From Leucocoprinus leucothites (taxonomy: Eukaryota > Basidiomycota > Agaricomycetes > Agaricales > Agaricaceae), in contig JAACJO010000009.1 in assembly GCA_013368445.1 (NCBI GenBank), positions 806,001 to 870,000 on the forward strand: DNA of 64,000 nt, in the 5' to 3' direction. The notes under the pieces are model-generated. The model was given only the letters and a program-made list of their open reading frames with translations, was not told where the DNA came from and did no database searches. Positions 23,471 through 35,652 of this stretch are shown here, piece by piece. The stretch's first letter is position 1; every line of letters starts with the position of its first letter. The translations under genes were made by a program, and so were the position numbers.

Positions 23471-24355
23471 TCACGAGGGCGGAGACTGACCAGAGGTTTT
23501 CTTCCAAAGATCCATCTTACGAGCAGCATGATAGATCTCGGAGCATCCAAAATCACCAGACTTATTCTCGAGCCCGTTTTCCGTGAGGGATGCCACACGT
23601 TCGCACTTGTGATCGCCTTTAGCAAACTCAAGATCGATCAGGACAGGAGAGCCTCGGTTGTTGAGAATGTTGCTCGATTGAATACTCCCGTGAGTGAAGC
23701 CTGCGTCATGCATGGCTTCGAGGGCTTTAATCACCGATAAGCTGAAAAGTATATGAGAGCTTGTAATTATAACCGATACGAAACCACTTCAAGACACGTA
23801 CTTGAACTCTTTCGGGTTCTTATTCAACTCGACTGCGGATGCCTCACCGCTATATTCCAACACGAGGCACGATACAACATCCTCTTCCTCCTCGTCATCT
23901 ACTTCCTCTGCAAGGCCCGCTTGGAAGAGTCCATAGCAACGAGGAATCAAGCTCCCCTGGAACTTTGCAAGATCCTCATATCTCTGATATTCACGCCACA
24001 GAGCATCATTTCTCGGTCCACCAACCTTCGTGATCTTGAGCACAACATCGATCAATTCATCGGTGTTTGGCAAATCAAGGTTGGCTTTGAAGACAGAGAT
24101 ATGGTCGCTGGAGTGGATCTCGCTGACGTTGGTAACGATAAGCGCCGAGTTGGCACCTGGAGTAGCTGCAGTTGAGGTAGGGGTTCGGCTGGGTTCGGCT
24201 TCGGTATCTTTGTCGGCAGGGGCGATAGCGACACGGTGGAAGACTGGTTCGCCCTCATCGAGGACGTCGAGGACGGCCTGGGGGAGTTTGATGTAACTAT
24301 CGATGACTAGGGAGGACATGGTTCGTGTTAGAGTGATGGAGGATTGCGTTGCCAC
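23471..24355 (-). CDS. Fungal-type protein-kinase-like protein, catalytic Asp lost
   Basis: Short kinase-fold protein of a type common in Agaricomycetes. Two exons, 24355 to about 23801 and about 23740-23471, with a roughly 60-base intron. The N-lobe has a Lys in VVLKITKVGG (candidate ATP-site Lys) and LAKFQGSLIPRCYGLFQAG; the hinge region is VSCLVLEYSGEAS. The catalytic loop reads MHDAGFTHGSIQSSNIL where family members usually read HGDL..N, so the catalytic Asp is replaced by Ser; the metal-site segment reads PVLIDLEFAKGDHKC. The protein ends with HAARKMDLWKKTSG. An inactive pseudokinase or binding protein is the simplest reading; small-molecule phosphotransferase ancestry is the alternative. 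Confidence 0.72.
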
Positions 24356-25044
24356 TCAGTAGACGCCTTGAGAAGGTCCATATAGGGGCTGGCCATAAGC
24401 CTCGAGGGTATTACGTCATAGCCATATTTGTGGCGTTCGAGGGGTGTTCATGAATCTCTTTGCTAGCCTCAACTGGAGACCAGTGCAGTGACTTTCCCAG
24501 CCTTCTAGTTCGTAGTGAAACTTAGTCGAAATTATTGACGAGAGGCAATTGTCGACTTCTTATTAAGTTTACCCCACAGGCAAAATTTCGGGCATGCTTC
24601 GGTATTTGGTTGCTCGTATTCTCCACCATCAGCACGAAACGTGCGAATCTAAGAGGCCATCACAACTCCCGAAACCCATGATCAAGAGTTCTTGAATTAT
24701 TTCCCTCCTATACTCGCCACGCTACAATGTCTTTCCACTCTGAACGGATCGTAAAAACACTCGAACGCGTGGCCAATGCCACGCAGCCACAGACAGAAGT
24801 TATTTCGAACGCAAGGGCAAACATATCCTGGCCACTGATGTTGGTCAGGTGTTGCCGTGAATGGACGTTTTTACAACAGGAACAAGGGTCGTACCAGACC
24901 AGAATTTCCAACATTGATCCAATTGCCGAAGACTCGCTCGTAAGTCGCCGTTTGGATTTTTTTTCGCAGTTGGTTAAAAGGTATACGTGCAGAAATGAAC
25001 ATTGACCACGTCAAAGGGCCAACCCGCACTAATCATCCATCGTC
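24356..25044. other. Intergenic, promoter region of the GDSL gene
   Basis: Divergent region of about 690 bases. An open frame of 92 codons on plus (24727-25005) lies directly before the esterase ATG; it has no domain and no signal peptide, and coding status is doubtful. Confidence 0.4.
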
Positions 25045-26236
25045 ATGAAGTTTATTGCCCTCACCGCTCTCATTACCCTCCTCCCCGCTATCGCTGTCGC
25101 CGGCCAAGCTGGGCACGGTCACGGGAATGACGATCATGGTGGCAACCCTACCTACCCACAACCCTTCCACAAAAACGACCTCAAAGCCCTTGTCACGTTC
25201 GGCGACAGCTACACCGATACAACATGGATCACCAACGGTGGAACAATCCAATGGCCTCAATACGTCGCGCGTTATGCTGGGATCGACCTCTACCCATACG
25301 CCAAATCTGGAGCGACGTGTTCAAACAATATCACATATCGACCTTTCCCTCCCGTGTTTGAATCGTAGATTCCTACATTCTTGGGGGATGAGAGGAATCA
25401 TACGATTAGATTGAATGAGAGGGAGACGTTGTATAGTTTGTGGATTGGGACGAATGATATTGGTGTCAGTTCGTTGTTGACTGGGGATAATAAGGCTTCA
25501 ATTGTGGATGTCACGGAGTGTATGATTAACTGGGTGACGACGATGTATGAGCATGGTGCGAGGAACTTTTTGTTCCAGAATGTGAGTATTGTTGCCGTTA
25601 CTTGTTATGAGAATAAGATGACTTACAGGTATGCTGGGCTGGTAGATGGTTCCTTTGGAACTCACCCCACTCTATTCTGCCGATTCTTGGCCGAATAGAT
25701 ATTGGCATCTTGAGCGCAACACGACAGAGTGGAGTGTCACAGTTCGCGAACTTGTTCTCTCTGGAAACGCGTTGACGAAGCTCATGCTCGGTAACCTCGC
25801 GTCTAAGCTTCACGATGTACATATTGGTTAGTCTTTCGTTTTTCTATTACCATCAGATAAATAACGGCTCACGATCTGGTCTAATGATAGGTCTGTTCGA
25901 TTCGCACACACTCTTCGGTGACATGTACGCCAATCCTGGAAACTATTTGAATGGCACCGCTCCTGCTTTCAACGTGACTGGTTGTGTCGACTCTTGCATT
26001 TATCAGGTCGGGGAGTCCAACGAGAGCATCTGCACGATGGTTAATGGGACTGATCGCGATAGCTACCTCTGGTGCGTACCTGCCTCTTCCACTGCATGCG
26101 CAGAATAGCTGACATGGTGTTCTTGTGCAGGTACGATGAGCTGCACCCCAGTGAGCAGGCTGATCGCCACGTTGCGAAGGAGGTTGCGAATATCTTTGAG
26201 GGTACAGGTAGCAAATTCGTTACTTGGTTATCTTGA
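25045..26236 (+). pseudogene. Secreted GDSL (SGNH/CE16-like) esterase with in-frame TAG
   Basis: Serine esterase of the SGNH fold, probably acting on acetylated cell-wall sugars. Signal peptide MKFIALTALITLLPAIAVAG. Block I is VTFGDSYTDT (catalytic Ser), block III GTNDIG (Asn), block V YDELHPS (Asp and His). Exons: 25045-25581, 25646 to about 25825, about 25892-26071 and about 26131-26236; the introns use ordinary signals. The first exon carries TAG at 25366-25368 between RPFPPVFES and IPTFLGDERN; both sides are in the same frame and look like normal family sequence, where I expect Gln (CAG) at this point. A 52-base intron ending at this TAG would shift the frame, so splicing does not remove it. 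Best read as a nonsense allele. Confidence 0.85.
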
Positions 26237-26525
26237 GATAGATTTGTCGCGTCGTAAATGGCTGAAGTAGACGTAAAAAGTGTGGATAATGTTATACCCT
26301 AAGTTATGTTTAACCGATTGGCGTTCATAGCCAGTGAAGGAGCCTTTATAAATGATAAGTAATTGGTATATTGAGCATTTCCTGAATACATACTTGTCCT
26401 ATCAATTCTTGGCTTGGTTGGGTACCCATTAGTAGGTATCGGTTGTTATTCCGGCCCATGCGTATCGCTTTTGAGGCTACATGCGTCATTGAAATTGTTG
26501 GTAGGCGTGGGGAGTAGGCTGCATG

Positions 26526-27326
26526 TTAACTGTCGCCAGAGACGTCTGGGGGTAAATTTGGTTTCAAATCTCCTTGCTCTTCCGCGCTCACTCGAGGAAC
26601 GCGTGAATCATGCCTCCAGCCAAGTTCATGGCCATTTTCGATCATCGGTTCAACAAAACCTCTGAATATCCACGGCCTCTCTGGAACGATATTCTGATCC
26701 TCCCCTTCTACCGCTGTTATCCTATCTTTCTCCTTCGGTGGTCCTCGATCCTGAGACCACCGCATCCCATACCCTTCCGGTACTCTCATCTCATAGGCCA
26801 AAATATTATGTGGCAATGCATGTAGATTTTTCCAACTAGCCTCTTGCATAATCTTGCAAAACAGCTGGTAAGCACCTTCATTCAAGAAATCCCTAGGTCC
26901 CTGAGCACGTCCCCACCATCCAGGTTCACCTTTATCCTTCTTAGACACGGCAGAAGGATGATATTCTTGTGACCGATGAGCATGTTTCGTCCATGCTCGC
27001 GCACCAGCTGTTAGGCCTACTTTGTTGGGTAATTGGAAAGCGGATAGGCATTGTGATGGTGTGGGCGGTTTACAGCGGCCGAGTGCGGATCCGGTGGTTA
27101 GTGCAAGTCCCAAGGAGAGGTGGGTGTAGAGAGGTGTTGAAGAGAATTCGAGTTGAGGTTGGGAGAGGGGTTTGTTGGTTGAGAGGAGAGCTAGGATCTC
27201 AGAGGTTTGGGTGCGAGCGGAGGATGCGGTAGGAAGTTCTTCCATGTTAAAACAGTGAGGTGTTGGGAGGGGGATGGTTGGAGGAGAGAATTGGGATGTC
27301 CCTTCCTCTAATTCCCAAAAATCCAT
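26526..27326 (-). CDS. Conserved hypothetical protein
   Basis: Single open frame of 266 residues from the ATG at 27326 (MDFWELEEGTSQ); an upstream ATG at 27425 would add 33 basic residues. The C-terminal third has the blocks LAYEMRVPEGYGMRW, RPWIFRGFVEPMIENGHELG and WRH, which I associate with an uncharacterised Dikarya family; no catalytic motif or membrane segment is seen. The middle contains a Trp/Gly-rich stretch (GEPGWWGRAQGPRDFL). It converges on the GDSL gene, 289 bases away. Function unknown. Confidence 0.65.
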   Translation of the reverse strand: MDFWELEEGTSQFSPPTIPLPTPHCFNMEELPTASSARTQTSEILALLSTNKPLSQPQLEFSSTPLYTHLSLGLALTTGSALGRCKPPTPSQCLSAFQLPNKVGLTAGARAWTKHAHRSQEYHPSAVSKKDKGEPGWWGRAQGPRDFLNEGAYQLFCKIMQEASWKNLHALPHNILAYEMRVPEGYGMRWSQDRGPPKEKDRITAVEGEDQNIVPERPWIFRGFVEPMIENGHELGWRHDSRVPRVSAEEQGDLKPNLPPDVSGDS

Positions 27327-29045
27327 GATATGAGACAGTTTCTTCGATAAAATTATCGTACGGTTTATGAAACGACGAGAGACTCGACAAAGGTTAGAGA
27401 GCCGCAAATAAACGAGGATGCCCATAAAAGGTGATCAACATCGCGGAATCGGAGGGAGTACATACAGTATATGTTTTGTTTTGTTTATTTCTTCTCTATG
27501 GTGATAAGTGTTTTGTTAGCGGCTCAGCGCCTAAGCTGGTTACTTGCAGTAGACTTGGCATTGGGAAAATATTTGAACTACGAGGAAATCCATGAGAAAC
27601 ATACTTAAACGCCAAATTGCAGCGGCAACCTTCGAAAGGATGTTAATGGTCTACCCAGTGGTATTTCCAATGCAAGCAACTTATCCCTCTCTCTCGCACT
27701 AAGGGCCTTGAATTCAGCATAAGGCACCTTGCACGTGAACAATGTGATCACGAGAGGCGTACAGTTCTGAAGTGAGCGAGGAACGACCTCGCCTCGATCA
27801 CGGAGGGAATTCCTGTCCTTTCTGGCTAAAGCACAAAACGGCCCGTTCAAACCTAGAGGTACAAAATCGAGTTGACTTAGTTACTAAATACAATTGCTTG
27901 CGCTTCATTATCAAAATCAAAGGGCTATTAAGGCACTTGTCAATGGTATGAATGAGCTCATGCGATAAGCAACGAAGGCTTGTTCTTGCATCGCGTGCCT
28001 GATGGCGCAGATAAGCGAGTAAATGTCGTCCTTACTTACTTATCTCTGAATATATTCATCTCACCCCAACTCTGGGAACGCGAACCCTTGAAAGTCTCTT
28101 ATCTCGACTGAGAAGAAGCCACTGATAACTAAAATGGCTCGGTCTTGACGCCGACATCTACGGACCCTCGCCAGTGTAGATTCAAACGCCTTTTTGTTTG
28201 CAAGTCCTGGACTATATTATTCATTAGATGCAGACATTATGTGTCTTTCGAGTCCTAAGACCGAGCTGTGAGGCTTTGAAGCCATTAACGAGGTCTTGGA
28301 CAGAAATGTTTATTTATATCCCTGTATCACGCCATCCACGAAGGTCAGACGAAAACGGCAAGTATCCCCAAAAGAGCAACAGCCGCTCATGCGTATCTTG
28401 CTTCCGACCATCCCCGCCCGCGAATTCTCCATGCTGAACACACAGATCTCACATCTTAGAATACGGCAAGCTTCGCACGAAATGCATCCTTTATCATTGA
28501 AATTCACACCTAGATCTACCGATCTGTCTCCGAGTCTGGTGTGTATACTTTAGTTAGTTTGGTGCGCCCTGGAGGTTGAACATGTTATGCACTATCAGAA
28601 ATCCGCTAGGTCCAAGCGGACGGACTTCAGCTACGCATAAAGCCTTACTATGCCTGAGGAAGGATCAGGTCTAGGAAGAAGGATCGCTACAGTTTTAACA
28701 CGATGCTTGCGAGAATCCTGTGTCCAACGCGAACACTACCTATGATTGTCCATTCGGCCTGCGCCTAGTCTTATGCGCCCACATCTCAATAGCCCTTCAA
28801 TTATTATTCAGCCGCAGGTTCGTTATGCCAAGATCAAGCAGAAAGAACTCGATACTAATGTCGTGTGAACCAGATATCTTCGGAGCACCGTTGAAAATCT
28901 CTCTTGCCAAAGGTTCAACAATGAAATCATATCTCTGACGCACTGGACGGCCCGAAGGAATATGGAAATCAAAGTCAAGAGAAAGGGGAAATTGATCAAT
29001 GTTGATTTGCCCTGGCTGTATCCGGGCGGAGTGATTGGCCAACCT

Positions 29046-29077
29046 TTATCTTTCCGTGGTCGTATTGGAGAGATAAG
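29046..29077. promoter_or_regulatory. Pair of GATA-factor sites upstream of DUR3
   Basis: AGATAA on minus at 29046-29051 and AGATAAG on plus at 29071-29077, 230-260 bases before the DUR3 start. Fungal nitrogen-regulatory GATA factors (AreA, Nit2, Gln3) bind HGATAR, often as close pairs, and urea permease genes are known targets. Occupancy here is an inference. Confidence 0.5.
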
Positions 29078-29113
29078 GAAATGTCAGGCTAATTCGTGCG
29101 CGAGTCGAAGTAA

Positions 29114-29121
29114 TATATAAA
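29114..29121 (+). promoter_or_regulatory. TATA box of DUR3
   Basis: TATATAAA, 186-193 bases before the DUR3 start codon and just downstream of the paired GATA motifs. Confidence 0.5.
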
Positions 29122-29306
29122 CCATTACGTGTGGGAAGGGTATACGAGAGCTCAGCGAGCACCTTGCATTCTTCCTGTCGCTATTAGTGGTGGTCTCTGC
29201 GCCTCGCCCTTCTCTACTATCCCTTCTTCGGCTTCGACGATTCGCACTCAGCCTTGCTTGTTCCGACCGACTTTGACCTCTCGTTCTTACACCTCTCCGT
29301 TACAAC

Positions 29307-32053
29307 ATGTCAGATACTGCTGTCCTGCCACAGGGTGCCGGCTATGGCGTTGGTGAGTGTTACTTGGCTTGCTTACTTGATTGGCTTAGAACATGAAACT
29401 GACCATAACACCTCCCAGTTATCGGCATTGGCCTGTTCTTTAGCGCCTTCATGATTGGCATCACTGCCCTTCAAACACGATATACCGCATTTTCACCCAA
29501 AGACTCAGAAGAATTCAGTACGGCCTCAAGAAGTGTCAAGCCTGGCTTGATCGCTTCTGGTATTGTCTCCGCATGGACCTGGGCCGCTACGCTGGTATGC
29601 CACGTTCTTCAGTCGATACACCCAGATCTGCTGAAGGAATATTCTTGCCCAGCTACAAAGCAGTGCCGTCGCGTATAAGTTTGGCATTAGTGGACCTTGG
29701 TGGTATGGAGCTGGTGCTACTGTTCAGATTCTTCTGTTCGCCATGGTGAGTACGTTTGCTTGTTGAGAATGTTCTTTGTCTTGATGTTCGCCCTCAAGCT
29801 TGCCGCCAAACTCAAATTCAATGCACCTTTCGCCCATACATGGCTGGAAATTGTTGGCGTTCGGTGGGGCAAATTCGCACATCTTGTATTCATGTTTTTC
29901 GGGTGAGCACCTTTGCCATGCAAAACCCCTTGGTATTTTTGACTGTAGCGGGTTCTAGCTTTGCTACCAACATCATTGTTAGTTCAATGCTGATTCTTGG
30001 TGGATCTGCTACTGTGACAGACTTAACTGGGATGAACACGATCGCTGTAAGAACTTCGTTATTACTGGAACAACTGGGACACTGACCACCATCTAGGCCT
30101 GCTTCCTGATCCCCATCGGTGTCGCTATCTATGTTGTCGTTGGTGGAATGCGCTCAACACTTCTCTGTGACTAGTGGGTCTCGGTTTCTGCTGACCTGCG
30201 GGAATCGAATCTGACCCATTCTTTTTAGCACTCATACCGCTATCCTCTTCATCATCATCCTTGTAAGTCTTGTATGGCTCTCTTTTTTCAATTCCACGTT
30301 CTCAACCTCGCCGTTCAGACATTCACCTTTACCGTCTATGCAACGAGTCCGAAGATTGGAAGTCCTACGAAAATGCATGAACTCCTGTCTGCCATGTCCG
30401 TATCCGCCCCTATTGAGGGTAACGCCCATGGATCATACCTCACCATGAGGTCAAAGAATGGAATCATCTTTGGCGTCATCAACATCATCGGCAACTTTGC
30501 GACTGTATTCCAGGATCAAGCCTACTGGCAGCGTGCCATTGCTAGCCGTCCCGCCACAACTGTTAAGGCGTATCTCCTAGGTGGTCTCGCATGGTATGTC
30601 TTCGTGTGATTCCCTGCTAGGCGGCTAATTAATCGAGATTTTTCAAGGTTTGCTATTCCCTTCACTTTTGCAACGACTCTCGGCCTTGCCGCTGCTGCAC
30701 TTCGCGGTGACCCCGACATGAAAGTTCTCTCACCTGCAGATGTTTCTGCTGGCCTCCCTGCCGCTGCTGCTGCTGCCGCCCTCCTAGGCAAGGGTGGTGC
30801 TGCTGCCATCTTAATCCTCTTGTTCTTGGCCGTCACTAGCGCGTGTTCTGCCGAACTTATTGCATCGTCGTCGCTCCTGACTTATGATGTATATGTGAGG
30901 TATATCAACCCCACGGCGAACGAGGCACAAGTGCTGAGGATGGGTCATTATATGGTGAGCACCCTGTAGTAGATCCATGGTATAACGCAGATGCTAACTT
31001 GCTCTATAGGTTGCATTTTGGGCCATTGTTTGCGGCATCGCAGGAACCATTTTCTTTTACATTGGCGTATCCATGGGTTGGCTCTACGTACGTTATTCGC
31101 TAATTGGCCACTGTGATTTGTGCTCACTTGTCCCTGGGATAGACATTCATGGGTGTCATCCTCGGTTCTGGTGTCGCCCCCATCGCGCTCTGTATCACCT
31201 GGTCTAAGGCCAACAAGTGGGGATGCATCGGTGGATCAATTCTCGGATTTTTTGCTGGACTCATTGCATGGCTCGTGACTACCGCGAAACTCAATGACGG
31301 CGTTATCAACGTCGTGACTTCAGGCGGTGACTATGAGATGTTGGCTGGTAATCTGGCGTCAATTCTGGTCGGCGCTGTCGTCGCTGTTGTGACATCTCTC
31401 ATCGTGAGTTCACTCTTTTCTTTGTCATCGGTCGACCCGCCTTTGACCTGTCTTTGGTGCTGCAGTGGCCTGACAACTATGACTGGGAGGCAACACGTAA
31501 CTTCAACTTGCCCAAGTCTCCATCAGTGGCTGATTCGACATCGTCGGAGAAGGAGTCCATCAGTGAGAAGAAGACTGGTGTTGTAACAAAAGCCGCGTCT
31601 GTCACAGACTCGTTTGATGCTGCCGAGCAGGAGAGCGAGCTTGATCCTGTAAAATTGAAAAAGGCTTTCCGTTTCGCGAGCTGGTCATCAATTGGACTTG
31701 TGAGTTTACTTGTTTATCATCCGCCTGTACAATACTGATATCCCGATCAAAGTTTGTCATCCTCATTCTTCTAATACCTCTACCTCTGTTCGGATCAGCG
31801 CACGTATACGATGTCAAAGATCTGACAGCATGGGTATCAGTTGGTATAGCTTGGACGTTCTGTTCAAGCTTTGCTGTAGTGATTTACCCTCTGTACGAAA
31901 GTAGAATGGCTCTGGGACAGATCATGAAGGGTATTGTTAAAGTGTGTTTTGACTCTCTTGTCGCTCGGACTACCGTCTAATCTGATTTTGAAGGATATCT
32001 TTGCAAACGGGAGTGGCAAGTATGTGGCTCCTAAGAAATCTTCAACGGCATGA
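29307..32053 (+). CDS. DUR3: Urea active transporter, sodium:solute symporter family
   Basis: Plasma-membrane H+/urea (and polyamine) symporter for nitrogen scavenging, about 14-15 membrane segments. The start MSDTAVLPQGAGYG is followed by VIGIGLFFSAFMIGI, then EFSTASRSVKPGLIASGIVSAWTWAATL, GISGPWWYGAGATVQILLFA, NAPFAHTWLEIVGVRWG, FGVINIIGNFATVFQDQAYWQRAIA (the signature symporter block), AVTSACSAELIASSSLLTYDVY and a final pair of helices near ILILLIPLPLFGSAHVYD. A hydrophilic Ser/Glu-rich loop (near 31510-31650) sits between late helices. It ends KYVAPKKSSTA, stop at 32051-32053. Around a dozen short introns, all in frame; two must use AAG acceptors (29796-29798, 30645-30647). The promoter carries GATA sites. 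Confidence 0.95.
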
Positions 32054-33443
32054 AGTCTTTTCTAGTTCTTTTTGCTTGTTTTACGGCTATGGGGTGTACG
32101 ATATGGATAGAAGAGGTTATGCTTTCGAAGCTCAATGGAACCCATCAAATGGTGGTATAACGGCCAGCCCACATGTTATTGTATTCGACATGTTTTTATT
32201 ATAATCAGTATTAATTAAAGGTCTCCTCCTTCCCTCTGCAACTGGTAAAGGCCTCTCTGATATCCAACCTCGGCTGACTTGGGGTCCATTGACCAAAAGG
32301 AGAGACGACTGATACTTGACCCTGAACAGTAGTCGCTCGTGAGGTTGCCTTACGTTGCCTCCTAGGCCAATCCAGGAACCCCTATCCGAGCAAAAACCAG
32401 TCTACAGACTGGACGAGGCCAAACGACAGGATTGCGCGGGTACTTGCATCACCCAGTCACAAGTATGATCTGCCTCGATCCTTGCCTCGCTCCTCACTAC
32501 GATGCAAATAGGGGTTTCACCACCGTCCATGTGGAGTGGTTGTGGCCTTAACACCACTTGAAATCCACTGACCTTCTGGACCTTTAGTCACATCAGTCTA
32601 TGTGTTCCAGCTTGGCTGATTCTTGGTTTGATCGCCGCCTTCTTCCAGCTTCATTTGGAGATAATTGCTAGGTCATGGGAGGTGGTCTAGAAGAATAATA
32701 CTGTCCGGTTATGTTTGCCAAGTTGTGGGGGCGTTTACTGTTCTCATGCAATGATAAAAAGCATGATTGGTCAACATTCTTGCCGTCACTGCGGAAAAAA
32801 CAAGTTTGTGGCTGAGCATTTAATGCATTGTTTCTGACAGGCTAAAGAGGTAGAGTGAGGCTCAACTATGTGACTTATAAACTAGTTCACCTTCGTAAGT
32901 GACATTAGGCAACAACTGGTGGCATGACCTCATTACCGAGGTAAATACCAAGCAAATGCTGAGCTCAAGTCGGGGCACACGTACGTTATGGTGTACATCA
33001 CGTTTCAGATGCGATATTGTGCCCGAGAAAGCCACCGCTGATTAATACACCGCGGTATTTCATTGCGTTCTCGCGAAAACGAGAGAAAGTGACACTGCGC
33101 AAACTCGACTTGACTGGCTGGAATGTTGCGTAGTTGTACAGCGCTATACTGAACAAACGTCATAGTGGCTGTGTGAAAACCGGCGATTACCTTCGGCTAA
33201 TATATGCCAATCAAGCCGATGACGCCGGGATGAATTCCCAGAATGCAACGTGACCTGGGGCCGCGACAACGTGACTTCTAGGCCAACAATGCCAAGGAAT
33301 CGGCTCCTCCCTGATTTGTGTATATAAGGCTTGTGCGCTAAGCCACACTACCCCTCTTTCTTGCCCCCAATCCACTTTAAGCAAGCCCATCACTCCAACA
33401 AACACTTGTTTAACTCTCTTCTGCTAATATCTTCAAATCTTGA
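32054..33443. other. Intergenic between DUR3 and the Ca2+/H+ exchanger
   Basis: 1.4 kb, no gene seen. The last 120 bases contain TATATAAG followed by a pyrimidine-rich run (CCCCTCTTTCTTGCCCCC) typical of fungal transcription start regions. Confidence 0.5.
33321..33328 (+). promoter_or_regulatory. TATA box of the Ca2+/H+ exchanger
   Basis: TATATAAG, 116-123 bases before the ATG at 33444, followed by a CT-rich stretch. Confidence 0.5.
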
Positions 33444-35652
33444 ATGGGAGATTCCTTTTCTATCTCGTCGCTCAATGTCGCCGCTGCTCCTCACGCTCAC
33501 GCTCTGCCTCAGCCTTCACTCTCCCTCGTCAATGAAGACGATGACGAACCCCCTAGTAGTGGCTCAAATTCAAGTAGGACGACTCAAATGAATGATGCGG
33601 ACCATGATGGTCGCGTCAATGCTTCTTCTATGCCATCTCCCGCTGTTACCAATGGGAAGGATGCTGTTAATAGTGGCGTGTCGACTGCAGAAAATCGTCA
33701 TGTCGATAGCGAATTATCCAATTCCAATGTTGTACATATTGAGCTTGGAGAACGTCAGGAAAAGCTCGCGGATAGCATCCTCAATAAGGAGCGTATTGAG
33801 CACCTATCCGTCTCCGTCGATGTAGAGCAAGGCTTTCGTCAACGACGTCGTGAAAAACATCATACAACTATTTTTGGCGTCAAGTTTAATACTGGTCGCC
33901 GTACGAGGAGATTACGCACTTTGTTCACCCCCACGAGGCCCCCTATTGGGCCCACTCCGACGTACCTGGAGTCGTTTAAGGAGGCGTTGAAGTACACGCC
34001 ACTGAACGTGCTATTGGTGTTCATACCCGTCTCATGGGCGTTACACTTCACCCATCAAAGCCCTACCCTTACCTTCATCTTCTCTGCCCTTGGACTCATA
34101 CCGCTTGCCGCTCTTCTTGGTTTCGGAACGGAGCAAATTGCATTGAAGACGAGTGCTAGCGTCGGCGGTTTATTGAACGCCACGCTTGGTAATATTGTCG
34201 AAATGATCATCGCGGGTATCGCTTTAAAGGAGGTGAGTGGCGCTCTGTCGCCCTATATTCGAGTCTTTAGGGGTACTGATGTAACCCCTTTGTGCCACAG
34301 TGTGAACTCGAACTGGTACAGAGCTCCCTCCTTGGTGGGCTGCTGAGCAACTTGCTCCTCGTGTTGGGTATGGCTTTCATCGGTGAGTTCTGATGTGGTG
34401 ACTTAAGAAGCGGCGTACTTATCCAGCCTTCTAGTCGGCGGATACCGCTTCCCGCAGCAGGAGTTTCAGCCTATGGTTGCTCAGCTGAACTCTTCGTTGA
34501 TGATAGTTGCTGTTATCGCCCTCATAGTGCCTGTTGCTTTCGTAAGTTAACTCCTTGCGATATTTACTCAGCCTCTTTTCTGATGAAACTCGTTGCCAGC
34601 ATGTATATCTTGAGACCCGGCTTCCCACTGGCCGTGAACTGCCTGTCCTGTTAGAACTCAGTCGCGGCGCCGCCATCATCTTGATTTTCATGTACGTTAA
34701 ATACCCTTTGCACATATTAAGGGCTTGGGCTAATTGTTTCATCCCGAATAGATACTTTGCATATGTACGTTATAAGGTTATTTGAAGTCTTCGGGGATTT
34801 ACGACTCATCTTTGGGCCGTTTTTAGCTCTTCTTCCAGTTCTATTCGCACAATCACCTCTTCTTGGAGCTGGACACGAACTCGTCGATTTCTTCACGGTC
34901 GTCGACCCGTAGTGCTCAATCCTCTACGGTCCTCAGACCCTCGGATACATTCTCTGTCTCCTCGAGCAGCTCTTCTTCCTCTTCCTCGGATTCCGATGAC
35001 GACGATTTTCACCGAGTCAGGCTCAATACCGTCATGGCACTGGCCTGTGTCGTCGTACCTACCGGACTAGCTTACCTCACTGCTGAAAACCTGGTTAACT
35101 CTTTGAACGGTCTTCTCGAAGCACACCCAAGTGTTTCGAAGGAGTGGATTACGTTGATTGTTATACCTATCATTAGCAACGCCGCGGAACATGTTACGGC
35201 TGTTGTTGTGGCTAGCAAAGGGAAATTCGATCTAGCGATGTCTGTCGCGGTCGGAAGCTGTATTCAGATTGCGCTGTTTGTGATCCCAGTTTTGATTTTC
35301 GTTGCTTGGGGAATGGGCAAGCCGTTGACATTGCTGTTTGATCCCCTTGAGACATTGGTACGATATCGCACCCATCGGTTGGCTGAGTGAATTGACTGAC
35401 GGTTGTTTAGGTGTTGTTTTTCTCGGTGTTGCTTGTCAAGTTTTCTGTTGAAGACGGCAAATCACATTGGATGTCTGGTATGGCCTTAGTTTGTAAGTTA
35501 CTTCGTTGCTATTTTTGATTCGTTTGGTTGAATACGATGACTTAACGATAACCTCTCTTTTTCTAGCGGTTTATGTTCTGATTGCACTTTCGTTCTGGCA
35601 TTTCCCGGAGGTGCACAGAATGTCCCAAGGAGTTCCAATCACTTGTGCCTGA
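33444..35652 (+). CDS. VCX1: Vacuolar Ca2+/H+ exchanger (CAX family)
   Basis: Antiporter that loads the vacuole with Ca2+ using the proton gradient. A long cytosolic N terminus (about 170 residues, Ser/Asp/Asn-rich, with basic HTTIFGVKFNTGRRTRRLR) precedes eleven or so membrane helices. The first CAX repeat carries GLLNATLGNIVEMIIAGIAL, the second IPIISNAAEHVTAVVVASKG with SVAVGSCIQIALFVIPVL; the Glu in each repeat is the ion-binding acid. Between the halves is an acidic loop with a polyserine run and SDSDDDDFH, the usual central acidic motif. It ends HRMSQGVPITCA. Introns join in frame. A TATA box lies at 33321. The long N terminus may be autoinhibitory, as in other CAX proteins (inference). 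Confidence 0.93.

Larger units (their letters stand above)
27327..29306. other. Intergenic, 2 kb; holds the DUR3 promoter
   Basis: No recognisable gene. Open frames at 27605-27850 (-), 28228-28553 (+) and 28797-29042 (-) lack domains and exon partners. The last 260 bases hold GATA motifs and a TATA box for the urea transporter, listed separately. Confidence 0.5.
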
